Positions 36,602 through 46,869 of a stretch of DNA of 64,000 bases are shown here, piece by piece (position 1 is the stretch's first letter; the number at the start of each line of letters is the position of its first letter). This DNA comes from Patiriisocius sp047731265 (GTDB lineage Bacteria; Bacteroidota; Bacteroidia; Flavobacteriales; Flavobacteriaceae): positions 806,001 through 870,000 of the forward strand of contig NZ_CP159835.1 of NCBI RefSeq assembly GCF_047731265.1, given 5' to 3'. The notes below the pieces were generated by a model, which saw nothing but the letters and a program-made list of their open reading frames with translations, did no database searches and was not told the origin of the DNA. The translations under genes and the position numbers were made by a program.

Positions 36602-37180
36602 ATGAAACAAGTTTTAATCATTAACGGTCATCCCGACAAGCAGAGTTATAATTATGCACTATCAGAAGCGTATTTAAAAGGGGCTAGTAAGACGGATGCA
36701 ATCTTGACTCAAATTAACATCGCAGACTTGGATTTTAATCCTAATCTGAAGTTTGGGTACAGAAAAAGAACAGAACTAGAACCCGACTTACTTGAGGCTA
36801 TAGAAAAAATAAAAAAAGCAGACCATATTGTATGGGTGTTTCCGATGTGGTGGTATGGATATCCCGCATTGATGAAAGGATTTATCGACCGCACATTTTT
36901 ACCAGGAATAACCTTTCAACCTATCGAAGGAAAGGCAATACCAAAAAAATTATTGAAAGGAAAAACAGCAAGAATTATTATAACAGCTGATACCCCTAAA
37001 TGGTATGATTCCTTATTTATGAAAAGCCCAGCGATCAATCAATTCAAAAAAGGAACTTTAGAATTTTGTGGAATTAGCCTTGTTAAGGTGACCCATATTT
37101 CACCTATTAAAGGTTCAAATGCCTATTGTAAAAAGAATTGGTTAGGGAAAATTACGCTGTTAGGTGAAAAATTAAAATAA
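36602..37180 (+). CDS. NAD(P)H dehydrogenase (quinone)/flavodoxin-fold oxidoreductase
   Basis: The 192-residue protein has the flavodoxin-like fold of the KefF/MdaB group. QVLIINGHPDKQSYNYALSE is the FMN phosphate-binding start, KADHIVWVFPMWWYGYPALM the flavin-contacting loop with GFIDRTFLPGITF after it, and IIITADTPKWYDSL a later strand. It likely reduces quinones or electrophiles with NAD(P)H in the cytoplasm. The gene follows the Crp/Fnr regulator and the candidate operator. A short decayed copy of its start is at 49403-49471. Confidence 0.85.
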   Translation: MKQVLIINGHPDKQSYNYALSEAYLKGASKTDAILTQINIADLDFNPNLKFGYRKRTELEPDLLEAIEKIKKADHIVWVFPMWWYGYPALMKGFIDRTFLPGITFQPIEGKAIPKKLLKGKTARIIITADTPKWYDSLFMKSPAINQFKKGTLEFCGISLVKVTHISPIKGSNAYCKKNWLGKITLLGEKLK

Positions 37181-37329
37181 CCACTACCAACAGTGTTTAA
37201 AAAACATAGGGTGGTTTGTGCTTAATTCAAAGGCCCGAACTTCCTTATGATTCCACCAAATTTTAAGTGTGGCATTTAAATAAAATTTAAATCGTCTAGA
37301 ATAAAAAGGTTTAAACTGTGGAATCAAAA

Positions 37330-37548
37330 ATGACACAAAAATTAGGTGGCGTCTTTGTCATTATAGCGGCTTTTATTTACATCTCAACTTTCATTTTATA
37401 TGGTGGTATATTAGTGTACCCAAATGCAACTACGAGCACAGCGGAAAAATTGAATTACCTACCTCACTTTGTCAAAAGTGAATCTTGCACAACAACCTTA
37501 GCCTCAAGTAGAAATCACTCCAACTATATACACTATGATAAAAATTAA
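37330..37548 (+). pseudogene. N-terminal fragment of a membrane protein
   Basis: The frame encodes MTQKLGGVFVIIAAFIYIST and FILYGGILVYPNATTSTAEK, one clear transmembrane helix, then a sequence without structure that runs into the start of the serine hydrolase. It resembles the beginning of multi-pass DUF4386-like proteins but the other helices are missing. I read it as a truncated gene. Confidence 0.5.
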
Positions 37549-38737
37549 AACAGCAATAATTTTACTGATATTGGGAGTAAACCTTCAAGTCTGTATCTCT
37601 CAAGATATTGATTTTAAAATACTTGATAATTATTTTATTGAGAATATAGATAGTGGAAAAATAGCCGGTGCAATTACTTTGATTGCAAAGAATGACGAAA
37701 TCCTACATTTAAAATCTTATGGATATAGTGATGTTTAAAACGCTGTTACAATGAATACTGAAGGAGTAATTCCGATTGCCTCCATGACAAAGATTATGAC
37801 TACAATCGCTATCCTACAACTTTATGAGAAAGGTGCTTTTTTGTTGGATGATCCAATTGAAAAATATATTCCGGAATTCAAGAAAGTAAAAGTCCTGACG
37901 AGGCCTGACTCTTTCTCTTCCGAAGCGTTGACAATAAAACCCACAATTCGTGACTTCTTACGTCATACTTCTGGGATAGATTATAGTGATGTAGAGCGTT
38001 ACACCGATAAACTATATCTAAAGGCAGGTTTTAAACAATGGAATAAACCTCTTGAAGACTTTATATCCGCAATAACCGAAATTCCTCTTGCGTTCCAACC
38101 AAATAAAAAATGGAATTATGGGTACTCCCACGATATTTTGGGCTTTTTAGTTAAAAAAGTGACTGGAACACCATTGAACCAGTATTTCAAAAGCACTATT
38201 TTCAACCCCTTAAACATGAAAAACACGGATTTTTATGTTCCCAAAAACAAATCATATAAGCTTTCAAACTTATACATATACGAAAAAGGTAAATTGATTA
38301 TTGAAGACCATCGAGATTCTTCAATTTATAATACACTCCCAAGCGCAATATCGGGAGGTGGCGGATGGTGGAGTCCTTATGGAGGGGTAGTTACATCAAT
38401 CGATGATTTTTATATCTTAGCAAAGATGTTACTTAACTTCGGGAGTGATAATAATACTGTAATTCTTAAGCCCGAAACGATTAGATTAATGATTGCAAAT
38501 CAAATTGGAGATTTGGACGCTTATGGAAATAAATATGGGTTGGGGCTTGGTGTTGAAATAGCGAATAACGGCGATACAAAAGAAATCTTTTGGGCGGGTG
38601 GTCCATATAATTCCTACTTTTGGATTGATTATGAAAAAGAAATAATTGGAATCATGTTTACAAATACAGCTCCGCTCGGACATTTAGGAATGATGGATAC
38701 CTATAAAAAATTAACAGAAGATGCATTAGATAAATAA
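37535..38737 (+). pseudogene. Class C beta-lactamase-like serine hydrolase with one nonsense codon
   Basis: One continuous frame encodes a 400-residue secreted protein (signal peptide ending VCISQ) interrupted only by TAA at 37736 (after KSYGYSDV). After the stop the frame continues NAVTMNTEGVIPIASMTKIM, with the SxxK catalytic motif SMTK. KWNYGYSHDILGFLVKKVTG (the Y-x-H/N position), then ISGGGGWWSPYGGVVTSIDD and GLGVEIANNGDTKEIFWAGG follow. A single substitution would restore the gene, so the loss is recent, or it is a sequence error. Confidence 0.8.
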
Positions 38738-38915
38738 ACACCAGCGACTAAATTGTTGTACAAATAATGGCAGGAAAGTGTTAACTTTTAAATCTTCTAG
38801 CCCACTCAAATTGAGTAGCGATTTAACAGGCAAGTGCGACGAAAGCTGCCATTACTAACACAGTTTTCCCTTACTTGCAAGCTGAAAAATATAACGTAAC
38901 AGTTAATACTATTAA

Positions 38916-39788
38916 ATGAAAATTAAGGCATATATAAAGCAGGCTTATCCGTTTTATTATGAAGACTTTAAAAAAGTTTTTATACTCCTTTTTGGTGTGG
39001 CCATTATAAGCTTTCTGTTTACCTATTTGTTTGAGCCATTTGATGTTAACCAAGCTGAGCACAAAATAAGTAGTTTATGGATTGTAATAGTGCATGCGTT
39101 TATGCCTATACCCATTGCTCTAGGCTACCTTTTTATACTCCATAAAACAGTAAAGGATAAAAGACAGTGGACGATTGGCAAGGAATTTTTAAATCTAGCA
39201 CTTCTGCTCTTTTTAATTGGTCTTACCAGTTTTTTTCTCCGGGATTTTATTTATACGAATCCTGATAACTGGTCATTTCGCTACTTGTGGGAGGAAATTC
39301 GGAACACTTTTTTGGTAGGTAGCTTAATTTTAATGATCATTTTACCACTAAACCTTGAACGATTATTGAATAGTCACTTTAACTTTTTAAAACAAATAAC
39401 GACTCCGTCATCAATCATAAAAAGAAGCAACTCTATACACATAAACACACCCATAATAGGAGAGCAATTTGAAATAAACATGGAGACATTTCTTTTTGCA
39501 AAAGTAGAGGGTAACTATATCGAAATTGTCTACAGCAGTGTGACCGGAATAGGGAAATTGTTAAAGCGAATGACTTTAAAAGAATTTGAAGAACAGTTAA
39601 GCCCCTTTCCTTATGTATTTAAAGTTCATCGCTCTTACTTGGTAAATCTGCAGACTATCGAATCCATTTCAGGCAATGCTCAAGGATATTTGCTTCGCTT
39701 AAAAAACTTTTCTGAAGGGACTATTCCAGTATCCCGATCCAAGATTCAAGAATTTAATCGTGTTTTTACAAATTGCAATAAAAAGTAG
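38916..39788 (+). CDS. Membrane-bound LytTR DNA-binding regulator
   Basis: The 290-residue protein has four transmembrane helices (about residues 21-42, 52-72, 88-110 and 128-150) followed by a LytTR domain. That domain carries MTLKEFEEQLSPFPYVFKVH RSYLVNL and GNAQGYLLRLKNF, with the SRSKIQEFNRVF tail. No receiver domain is present. This architecture occurs in Bacteroidota as a one-component membrane regulator. It precedes an acyltransferase gene by about 90 bases. Direct GTCACTT repeats in that gap are possible binding sites. Confidence 0.88.
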   Translation: MKIKAYIKQAYPFYYEDFKKVFILLFGVAIISFLFTYLFEPFDVNQAEHKISSLWIVIVHAFMPIPIALGYLFILHKTVKDKRQWTIGKEFLNLALLLFLIGLTSFFLRDFIYTNPDNWSFRYLWEEIRNTFLVGSLILMIILPLNLERLLNSHFNFLKQITTPSSIIKRSNSIHINTPIIGEQFEINMETFLFAKVEGNYIEIVYSSVTGIGKLLKRMTLKEFEEQLSPFPYVFKVHRSYLVNLQTIESISGNAQGYLLRLKNFSEGTIPVSRSKIQEFNRVFTNCNKK

Positions 39789-39799
39789 GTTTGTATTTC

Positions 39800-39828
39800 G
39801 TCACTTTAGATTGTCATTTGTCACTTAG
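39800..39828 (+). promoter_or_regulatory. Candidate LytTR binding repeats
   Basis: GTCACTTTAG at 39800 and GTCACTTAG at 39820 are direct repeats 20 bases apart, with GTCATTT at 39813 between them. Spacing of about two helical turns is typical for LytTR proteins. They lie between the LytTR gene and the acyltransferase. Confidence 0.4.
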
Positions 39829-39881
39829 CCCATGCCATCACTGACATTGTTGTTATATTTGCCATCAAAAATTCAAGATTA

Positions 39882-41036
39882 ATGGATACTACAACAAGAA
39901 GATACGATTTAGATTGGTTACGTGTTATTGCCATTTTAGCCGTTTATTTCCATCATTTAGGTATGCCTTTTAATGGCGACGGTTTTCATATTATGAATTC
40001 TGAATCTAGTAAATTGTTAGACGACATTATGGTCTACTTTGAACAATTTAGACTGCCACTACTCTTTTTAATATCTGGTACTGGAACCCTACTTGCTTTT
40101 TCTAAAAGGACTTGGAAGCAATTTTCTAAAGAGCGCACCGGCAGACTTTTAATTCCACTCATTTTTGGTATACTATTTATTGTACCACCACAAACATATT
40201 TTCAATACATCAATGAATATAGCTCTTACTGGCAGCTATACACGAGCGGTCGATTTGAAACAAACCACCTTTGGTTTATAGAAAATCTTTATATTATTTC
40301 TTTACTTGTGATTCCACTAATTATTTTTCTTAAATCTCAAAAGTCTCAAGGTTTTAAAACTTGGTTTGAAAGAATATCTTCTCATAAAATGGGGCTATTG
40401 TTAGGGGGATTACCCTTAGTAATCCTAACAGTAGTGCTTAAACGATATTACCCGACTGGCTCATCTTCTCTAACCAATTTTTCGGAAACGTTCTTCTATA
40501 CCTACTTCTTTATTACAGGAATTTTATTTGCGAGCTCACAACTGTTTTGGGAAAACCTAAAAAAATACAGACGCTTTCACCTTGTTACTTTTATAATTAG
40601 CACACTATTGTTCTATAGTTATTACTTCGTACCTAACGATTTTATTGAACCCTATTTAAGCACTTCTGTTCGTTGGGATATTTGGTATGGCTTATGTTGT
40701 TTGTTGGGATGGTGCTTTGTTTTGACATTGTTAGGATATGGACAAGTTTACCTCAATAAACCTAGTCTTTGGCTAAAAAGGATGAACGAGGCTATTTACC
40801 CATTTTATATATTACATCAAACAGTAATAGTGATTTTTGGATATTATATTATTCAGCTGAATGTAAATATCCCTGTTAAAATGATACTGCTTTTTATTAG
40901 CTCATTTTTTGTCATTGTACTCTTATATCGTTTATTAATATATCCTTTTAAAATTACTCGAGTGCTCTTTGGAATGAAAAAGAATAACGAAAAACGTAAG
41001 AATGTAACAGCTTTTAAAACTGAGAAATTAGTCTAA
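39882..41036 (+). CDS. Membrane acyltransferase (Acyltransferase_3/OpgC-like)
   Basis: The 384-residue protein has about ten transmembrane helices. The signature RRYDLDWLRVIAILAVYFHH places Asp-x-x-Arg in the first helix. FEQFRLPLLFLISGTGTLLA and YPFYILHQTVIVIFGYYII (the conserved YPFYILHQ) complete the family pattern. Such enzymes move acyl or succinyl groups to extracytoplasmic glucans or lipids. The substrate cannot be read from sequence. It probably belongs with the LytTR gene upstream. Confidence 0.85.
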   Translation: MDTTTRRYDLDWLRVIAILAVYFHHLGMPFNGDGFHIMNSESSKLLDDIMVYFEQFRLPLLFLISGTGTLLAFSKRTWKQFSKERTGRLLIPLIFGILFIVPPQTYFQYINEYSSYWQLYTSGRFETNHLWFIENLYIISLLVIPLIIFLKSQKSQGFKTWFERISSHKMGLLLGGLPLVILTVVLKRYYPTGSSSLTNFSETFFYTYFFITGILFASSQLFWENLKKYRRFHLVTFIISTLLFYSYYFVPNDFIEPYLSTSVRWDIWYGLCCLLGWCFVLTLLGYGQVYLNKPSLWLKRMNEAIYPFYILHQTVIVIFGYYIIQLNVNIPVKMILLFISSFFVIVLLYRLLIYPFKITRVLFGMKKNNEKRKNVTAFKTEKLV

Positions 41037-41247
41037 TTATAAAACTAAATGTCAATGGTTTGTACTATTGCAAATCACAATTAAAAAAGCCAGCAGGTAA
41101 CACCGTGTAAATTAATTACTAGTTTTTGTTAATTTACGAAAGTCCTCACGGATTTTCTTGGTTAGTTTTTATTTACTAAATTATTCGCTTAAAACACGCA
41201 ACTAAATTTATACAAACGCGTTGCTTGAAATTTAAAAAAAACAATTA

Positions 41248-41886
41248 ATGAATAGTAAAACAATCTTTTTAGTAGGCGTAATTGGTGTAATTTTATTTGT
41301 AATTAGCTGTGTTATCGGTGGGCTTTTAATCGATAATTATAGCATAACTCATCAATATATTAGCGAAACTTTTGCAATAGATACTGAATACGGAATAGTA
41401 TTAAGAGTCTTTGGGCATATTCCAAGTGGAATTTTATTTGCAATTTTTAGCATTCTTGGATACAAGTATTTTCCTTCTTCTAATTTAACTAAAATCGGGT
41501 TTTATGGACTTGGTCTATTCTATGGTATCGGAACCATTGTGGTTTCAATATTTCCATGCGATAGTGGTTGTAATAACGAATTTATCGACCCAAGTATTTC
41601 ACAAGTGATTCATAATTTAGCAGCTTTATTAATATATACTTTCGTACCTATTAGTATGATCGTAACTGGTATTGGATTAAAGAAATTCTCAAATTATAGA
41701 AGCCTTTCAAATATAGCTTTAGTTCTAGGAGTACTAAATATTCTGTTTGTCTCTGTATTGATTTCTGAACTCAATTCAGAATTTGGAGGTCTTTATCAAC
41801 GAATTATTGAATCTTTAATTTTAATTTGGATAATTGCTTGTGCTTTAAAAATAAAAAGAACAGCAGTTAACAAAGAACTGAGGTAA
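41248..41886 (+). CDS. DUF998 membrane protein
   Basis: The 212-residue protein has six predicted transmembrane helices. DNYSITHQYISETFAIDTEY after the first helix is the DUF998 signature (HxxIS) and SIFPCDSGCNNEFIDPSISQ VIHN contains the conserved Cys/His pattern between helices. Function is unknown. It stands alone among accessory genes and is intact. Confidence 0.8.
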   Translation: MNSKTIFLVGVIGVILFVISCVIGGLLIDNYSITHQYISETFAIDTEYGIVLRVFGHIPSGILFAIFSILGYKYFPSSNLTKIGFYGLGLFYGIGTIVVSIFPCDSGCNNEFIDPSISQVIHNLAALLIYTFVPISMIVTGIGLKKFSNYRSLSNIALVLGVLNILFVSVLISELNSEFGGLYQRIIESLILIWIIACALKIKRTAVNKELR

Positions 41887-42377
41887 AAAAATAACTCTTT
41901 TCTACTTTAATTTGAAACACTAGTAGTCTAGGCTCATGGATTCATAAAACTGATTCTTTGAGCTTTTTAAATTGGCTATTCTCTATTTATTTAGGCAAAA
42001 CAAAAACGTAACTTTCATCATATGGCCTGCCTGATTTTAAGATGGCAAAACATTGCTTGATTAGCTTGTTCGAGGCCGATTTCAAAAGCTATTATGGCCA
42101 CTGAATTTTTCAGTATTCAGAGATATAAAGTTGGAAAACCAACTAGAGCATATTCAAAAAGCCCCTTTGCCTTGTAACTTCCTATTTAGAGATTACACAG
42201 CAGCATTTAAGTCACATCAGAAAAGCACTATCAAATGAGACAAATGTCCTTTCTAAGGAATTTCACTATACCATTCTTTGTGAAAAAATAAAACATACTA
42301 AAAGTAAAAACAGTATTATTATCTGCGATTCGCAGCAACAAATTCAGTTCATAATCGTCACATTAAAAAACAGTAAG
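41887..42377. other. Spacer with debris of a Crp/Fnr gene and operator box (site 2)
   Basis: Most of this stretch is noncoding. Bases 42177-42293 are clearly related to 36477-36593: the end of the Crp/Fnr coding sequence (ATTTAAGTCACATCAGAAAA), then GACAAATGTC at 42239-42248, TCCTTTCTAAGGAATTTCA and TTCTTTGTGAAAAA. Only the 3' tip of the regulator gene remains, while the downstream control region is well kept. The part near 41920-41990 also resembles 48090-48130. Confidence 0.7.
42239..42248. promoter_or_regulatory. Candidate operator box GACAAATGTC (site 2)
   Basis: The box is identical to site 1 (36539-36548), with the same following bases, here 130 bases before a pseudogene start. Confidence 0.45.
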
Positions 42378-42911
42378 ATGAAAGGAATTCTATTTACAAT
42401 TATATTAATTTTAATGACCTACATATTTTCGTATTCTCAAGAAACAACAAAAAAACAAATTGTCTGTGGGTAGGACGGCAAACCGTATCGTAATTTTGAT
42501 TACGTCTTGGGAGAATGGGACTTTTTAACTGCTGACGGCAAAAAAATTGGGGAGCAGGTTTATACGAAAAAAGAAGAAGGCTGTTTAATTGTTGAAGAAT
42601 GGACAACGCTTTCGGGAATTACGGGCACAGGCATGACCTTTGTTGATCCAGCCACAAAGCTTTGGAGACAAGTATGAATGAGTCCTTCGTTTCATATCGA
42701 TTACTTAGGGAGTGTTAACGAAAATGGTGATATGATTTTGGAAGGTATTATGTACCCAAACAATGGTGAAAAAAGTTTACCGGTAAGAGGTGTGTGGATC
42801 AAATAAAGCGACGGTACAAGACGGCAGGAGTTTCTTAAATACAACGAAGAAAACAGCGCGTGGAATTCATTTTTTCTAGGATTTGCACACCCAAAGACAA
42901 AAGGACAATGA
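42378..42911 (+). pseudogene. Secreted DUF1579-like protein with three in-frame stops
   Basis: One frame encodes a signal peptide (MKGILFTIILILMTYIFSYS Q), then FDYVLGEWDFLTADGKKIGE, CLIVEEWTTLSGITGTGMTF, DPATKLWRQV, LGSVNENGDMILEGIMYP and QEFLKYNEENSAWNSFFLGF. This is the single-domain pattern of small secreted 'GEWD' proteins. Stops are TAG at 42471, TGA at 42675 (where Trp follows RQV in relatives) and TAA at 42804. The end overlaps the next gene start as ATGA, showing the pair was once translationally coupled. Confidence 0.75.
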
Positions 42912-43588
42912 CACCGATTAAGAAATCAAGATTAGCGGGAATTACTTACCTTACCACAGTATTAACAGTTCTTTTCAGCTTAATGTATGTACCTAATAAG
43001 CAAATCGAACTCGATAACATAGCTACGACAGTCCTAAATATAAGAGACCATAGGGGACTCTTCGCGTCTGGTGTAATCAGTGAACTACTTTGTTATATTG
43101 CCCTTTTGATTTTACCCTTGGTACTATATCCCTCCCTTAAAAAACACAATCTTAGTTTGGCTAAAATTATGGTCAGTTTGGTATTAGTAGCCGCGCCTAT
43201 ATCTTGTTTAACCGTAGTTTATAAAATTAATATCCTTAGTTTTTTAAATGATCCGAACATGAAAGCGGACCAAATACAAACCTTGACAAGTATTTCCTTC
43301 AAATCGTATCACAACACAACTAGAGTAGCAAGTATATTTTGGGGATTATGTTTAATTCCTTTCGGTTATCTTGGATATACTTCCGGTCATATACCAAAGG
43401 TATTAGCTGTTTTTTTGATTATTGGGGGTTTAGGATACCAAATCAATTTTATAGGTTATCTACTAATGCCTGAATTTAACCAGACCATTATTCCGCGAAT
43501 TGCCAAAATCCCTTCAAGTATTGGAGAAATTGGAACGTGCCTTTGGTTATTGATTGTAGGAATGAAAAAAGAAGGTAAATACGTATAA
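42908..43588 (+). CDS. DUF4386 membrane protein
   Basis: From the ATG at 42908 the protein has 226 residues with six hydrophobic helices. The start KKSRLAGITYLTTVLTVLFS LMYVP, then GLFASGVISELLCYIALLIL and LIPFGYLGYTSGHIPKVLAV match DUF4386. Function is unknown. The start overlaps the stop of the upstream pseudogene, so loss of that gene may have reduced its expression. An earlier GTG would add an unlikely extension. Confidence 0.8.
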   Translation: MTPIKKSRLAGITYLTTVLTVLFSLMYVPNKQIELDNIATTVLNIRDHRGLFASGVISELLCYIALLILPLVLYPSLKKHNLSLAKIMVSLVLVAAPISCLTVVYKINILSFLNDPNMKADQIQTLTSISFKSYHNTTRVASIFWGLCLIPFGYLGYTSGHIPKVLAVFLIIGGLGYQINFIGYLLMPEFNQTIIPRIAKIPSSIGEIGTCLWLLIVGMKKEGKYV

Positions 43589-43744
43589 AAAAATAGCTAT
43601 TAAAGTCTTTAACAAAGGTATTTGTGAAGACCGCTAAATTTGTAAATTTACTACCTACATTATATGTTAAAGTCACCTATTTTTAACAAAGGTTAAACGT
43701 AAGATATACGTGACCTTACCCGCAAGCTAAAAAAACACGCAACG

Positions 43745-45178
43745 ATGAAATTAAAAATTAGTGCATCACTTCTCATTTTAGGCGTCCAAACTATTTTTTG
43801 GGGTCAAAATCTTGAGATTAAACCGTACGAATTTATTTCAAAAGCTCAGGATACGGTACAAGCAGAATTAGGGACTTTTAACGTTATAGAAGACCGAGCA
43901 AATGGAGGAAAAGATACTATCCAACTTTCTTTCGTTCGATTTAAAAGCACCAATCCAAATCCGAAAAGCCCCATCATATATCTATCGGGTGGACCTGGCG
44001 GTTCAGGTACTGGAACTGCCAGAGGTGGAAGGTTTGAACTTTTTATGAAACTTCGCGAAGTAGCCGATGTAATTGCCTTTGACCAACGTGGTACTGGAAG
44101 GTCTGAAAAACTTCCAAATTGTCCTTACACCGCAGAATTTGAACTTTCTAAACCAACGTACAAAAAAGAATACATCGTCAAAACAACAGCTAACATTTCG
44201 AAATGCTTGGACTATTGGAACGCAAAAAATATAAACCTAAAGGCATACAATACTTCCGAAAGCGCAAAAGACTTGGATGCTTTGCGAAAAGCTTTACATA
44301 CTGATAAAATTTCACTTTGGGGAATTAGCTATGGTTCACATCTCGCATTTGAATATATCAGGTTGTTCGAGAAAAACATAGACAAAATGGTACTTGCAAG
44401 TTTGGAAGGCTCAAATGAAACAATAAAATTACCAAAGGACACAGAAAATTTCGTTTTCCAAATTGCAGAAAACGCAGAAGATAATTATGGTTCTGAAATT
44501 AAATATAAAGACCTGAAATCAAAAATTATAGCTGTTCACAAAAGACTTAAAGAAAACCCTGTTACAAGTTCATATAAAAACAGGAGTGGCGTATATGACA
44601 CCGTTGGTATTTCTAACTTCGAATTACAATCAGCAATTGCGACGTTCTATCTTAAAAATCCAACGGATAGCAAAAAATTACCAAAAATATATACCCAAAT
44701 GTATACTGGTAACTTTTCAGAAATAGCGTCGGATGTTATGGTAATGAAAAAATATATTTTCAACCGGATTAGCCCAATGGCTTTTGCTATGGATATGCAA
44801 AGTGGTATTTCAGAGGAACGCCGTAAAAAAGTTAGCGAACAAATCGATACATCCATTTTAGGAAGTTCGATAAACTTCTTACTCTTCGAATGGATGATGC
44901 ATATTAATTTTCCACAACTGCCCAACGAATTTAGAGAAATGGGAGTAAACGAAGTAGATGCTTTGCTTTTGAGCGGAACACTGGACGGTCGAACGTATGT
45001 AAATGCGGGAATAGAAATAGCCAAAAAATTTAAAAACGGCCAACACGTAATTATTGTAAATGCTGGACACGATTTGTATATGCAATCACCGCTGATAGGC
45101 GGTTTAGTATTAGACTTTTTAAAAGGCAAGGATTTAAACTTAAAAAAAATAGCTTTAGCACCAATAACATCAGAATAA
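43745..45178 (+). CDS. Secreted alpha/beta hydrolase (proline iminopeptidase/TAP-like)
   Basis: The 477-residue protein has a signal peptide (about 1-21, ending FWGQ). The hydrolase fold shows SPIIYLSGGPGGSGTG (oxyanion loop), FDQRGTGRSEKLPNC, the nucleophile Ser195 in GISYGSH, a likely acid in LLLSGTLDGRTY and His in VNAGHDLYM. The HGGPG-type loop and DQRGTGRS are typical of proline iminopeptidase and tripeptidyl-peptidase relatives. The natural substrate is unknown. The gene is intact between two decayed genes. Confidence 0.85.
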   Translation: MKLKISASLLILGVQTIFWGQNLEIKPYEFISKAQDTVQAELGTFNVIEDRANGGKDTIQLSFVRFKSTNPNPKSPIIYLSGGPGGSGTGTARGGRFELFMKLREVADVIAFDQRGTGRSEKLPNCPYTAEFELSKPTYKKEYIVKTTANISKCLDYWNAKNINLKAYNTSESAKDLDALRKALHTDKISLWGISYGSHLAFEYIRLFEKNIDKMVLASLEGSNETIKLPKDTENFVFQIAENAEDNYGSEIKYKDLKSKIIAVHKRLKENPVTSSYKNRSGVYDTVGISNFELQSAIATFYLKNPTDSKKLPKIYTQMYTGNFSEIASDVMVMKKYIFNRISPMAFAMDMQSGISEERRKKVSEQIDTSILGSSINFLLFEWMMHINFPQLPNEFREMGVNEVDALLLSGTLDGRTYVNAGIEIAKKFKNGQHVIIVNAGHDLYMQSPLIGGLVLDFLKGKDLNLKKIALAPITSE

Positions 45179-45408
45179 AACCGTGCCTAATAAGTAGTAT
45201 ATAATTTATTGCTTGTTCGAGCTTAGTTACGAAAATTGCTTCGCCAGTAAGCTCAGATCGAGTCTACTGCATTTTTCTATCTGTAATCTGTTTCATAAGT
45301 TTAGTGCTTAAAATACGCAACTAATCTTATAATAAGCGTCCCCTGTAATTTGGATTGTAACCAATTGAATATTTATTCGTCTTCTTACTTATTAATTAAA
45401 CAAGCAAA

Positions 45409-46787
45409 ATGAAAAATAAAAGTTTAACTTTGATTATATTATGTATAATATCAATTTCAGGAAATTCTCAGAATATTGAAAAGAATTTGATCTTTTATTA
45501 AACAAGGAATATCCAACTTATGGCCCAGGTGCTTCAGCTTTAGTAGCTATTAATGGAAAAGTGATTTATCAAAAGGCTTTCGGGAAAGCCAATTTAGAGT
45601 TAGGTGTAAATATGACGCCCAACAACGTATTTGAAATTGGATCAATTACAAAACAATTCACGGCGGTTTCTATATTGATGCTTGTTGAACAAGGAAAATT
45701 AAAATTGGATGATGAGATTACTAAATATATAGAAGACTATCCAACCCATGGTCATAGCATAAAGATACACCATTTACTTTCTCATACATCCGGTATTGGA
45801 ACCTTTACAGCTTCAGATGAATGGTATAACAACAGAAAAAAAGATTATACTAAAGAAGAATTTATCAGTCTGTTTAAAAAACTACCTATGCTTTATGCGC
45901 CCGGTAAGAAATACCACTACAGTAATACTGGCTATTTTTTATTGGGTATAGTCCTTGAAAAGATTTCTAACCAATCATATGTAGCATTTATTAATGAATA
46001 CATTTTTAAACCGTTAGAAATGAAAAATTCCTATTATGGCAGCAAATCAAAAATCACCTTAAACCGAGCCTCCGGATATAATAATGCAAAAAATAAAATA
46101 GAGGAAGATTTTAATGATAGTGAGACTGTTTATGCAGAAGTAATACATTTTTCTCATTTTCATAGTGCAGGTGCTATTCTATCGACAGTAAATGATCTTT
46201 TCCTTTGGAATAGAGCTATAAGAAATAACAAACTCATTAACGAAAAAAATACAATCAAGGCTTTTACAAACTATCAATTAATAGACGGGGGAAATACAAA
46301 CTATGGATACGGCTGGGCCATAGACGAAATAAATGGTATTCCATCCATAGAACACAACGGGGGCACCTTTTGCTTCAGGAGCAATAGTATTTATTTGCCA
46401 AAAGAGGATGTTTTTGTTGTTGTTTTATCTAATCGTACCTATAGCAATCCCGATTACGTTTCAACTAAAATGGCAGCCCTTGCAATCAACAAACCATACA
46501 AAGAGATAGATAAAAACAACATAAATATCGATTCTGAACTTCTGCAAAAAATTATCGGGACTTATGAATTTGAGGACGGGGCTATAAGGATAATCTCACA
46601 AGAAAATAATGAATTATATAGTCAGAGACTAAATGGGAATAAACTTAAAATCTATTCGGTTGCAAACAATAGATTCTATTTTCTCAATAGTTTTACCAAT
46701 TTAACGTTTAATTTTAATACAAATAAACAACCCTCTGTTATTTATGAAAATAGAATCTATAAAAGTAAAGGAGTAAAAGTGAAGTAA
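45409..46787 (+). pseudogene. Class C beta-lactamase-like serine hydrolase with an N-terminal frameshift
   Basis: The ATG at 45409 starts a signal peptide (LIILCIISISGNSQNIEK) that then meets TAA after NLIFY. One base out of frame, the sequence continues FDLLLNKEYPTYGPGASALV and stays open to 46787. That frame has the catalytic SITK in FEIGSITKQFTAV, YHYSNTGYFLLG (YxN) and IEHNGG. Adding one A near 45486 joins signal peptide and enzyme. Without export the 408-residue frame is unlikely to work. It is a paralogue of the hydrolase at 37535. Confidence 0.75.
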
Positions 46788-46869
46788 CGCTGCATAAAAC
46801 AATAAATATAAGCCATATAAGAAACGGCTCCTATAATCAAAGTTCCCTACAGGCAAAAAAAACAACAGA

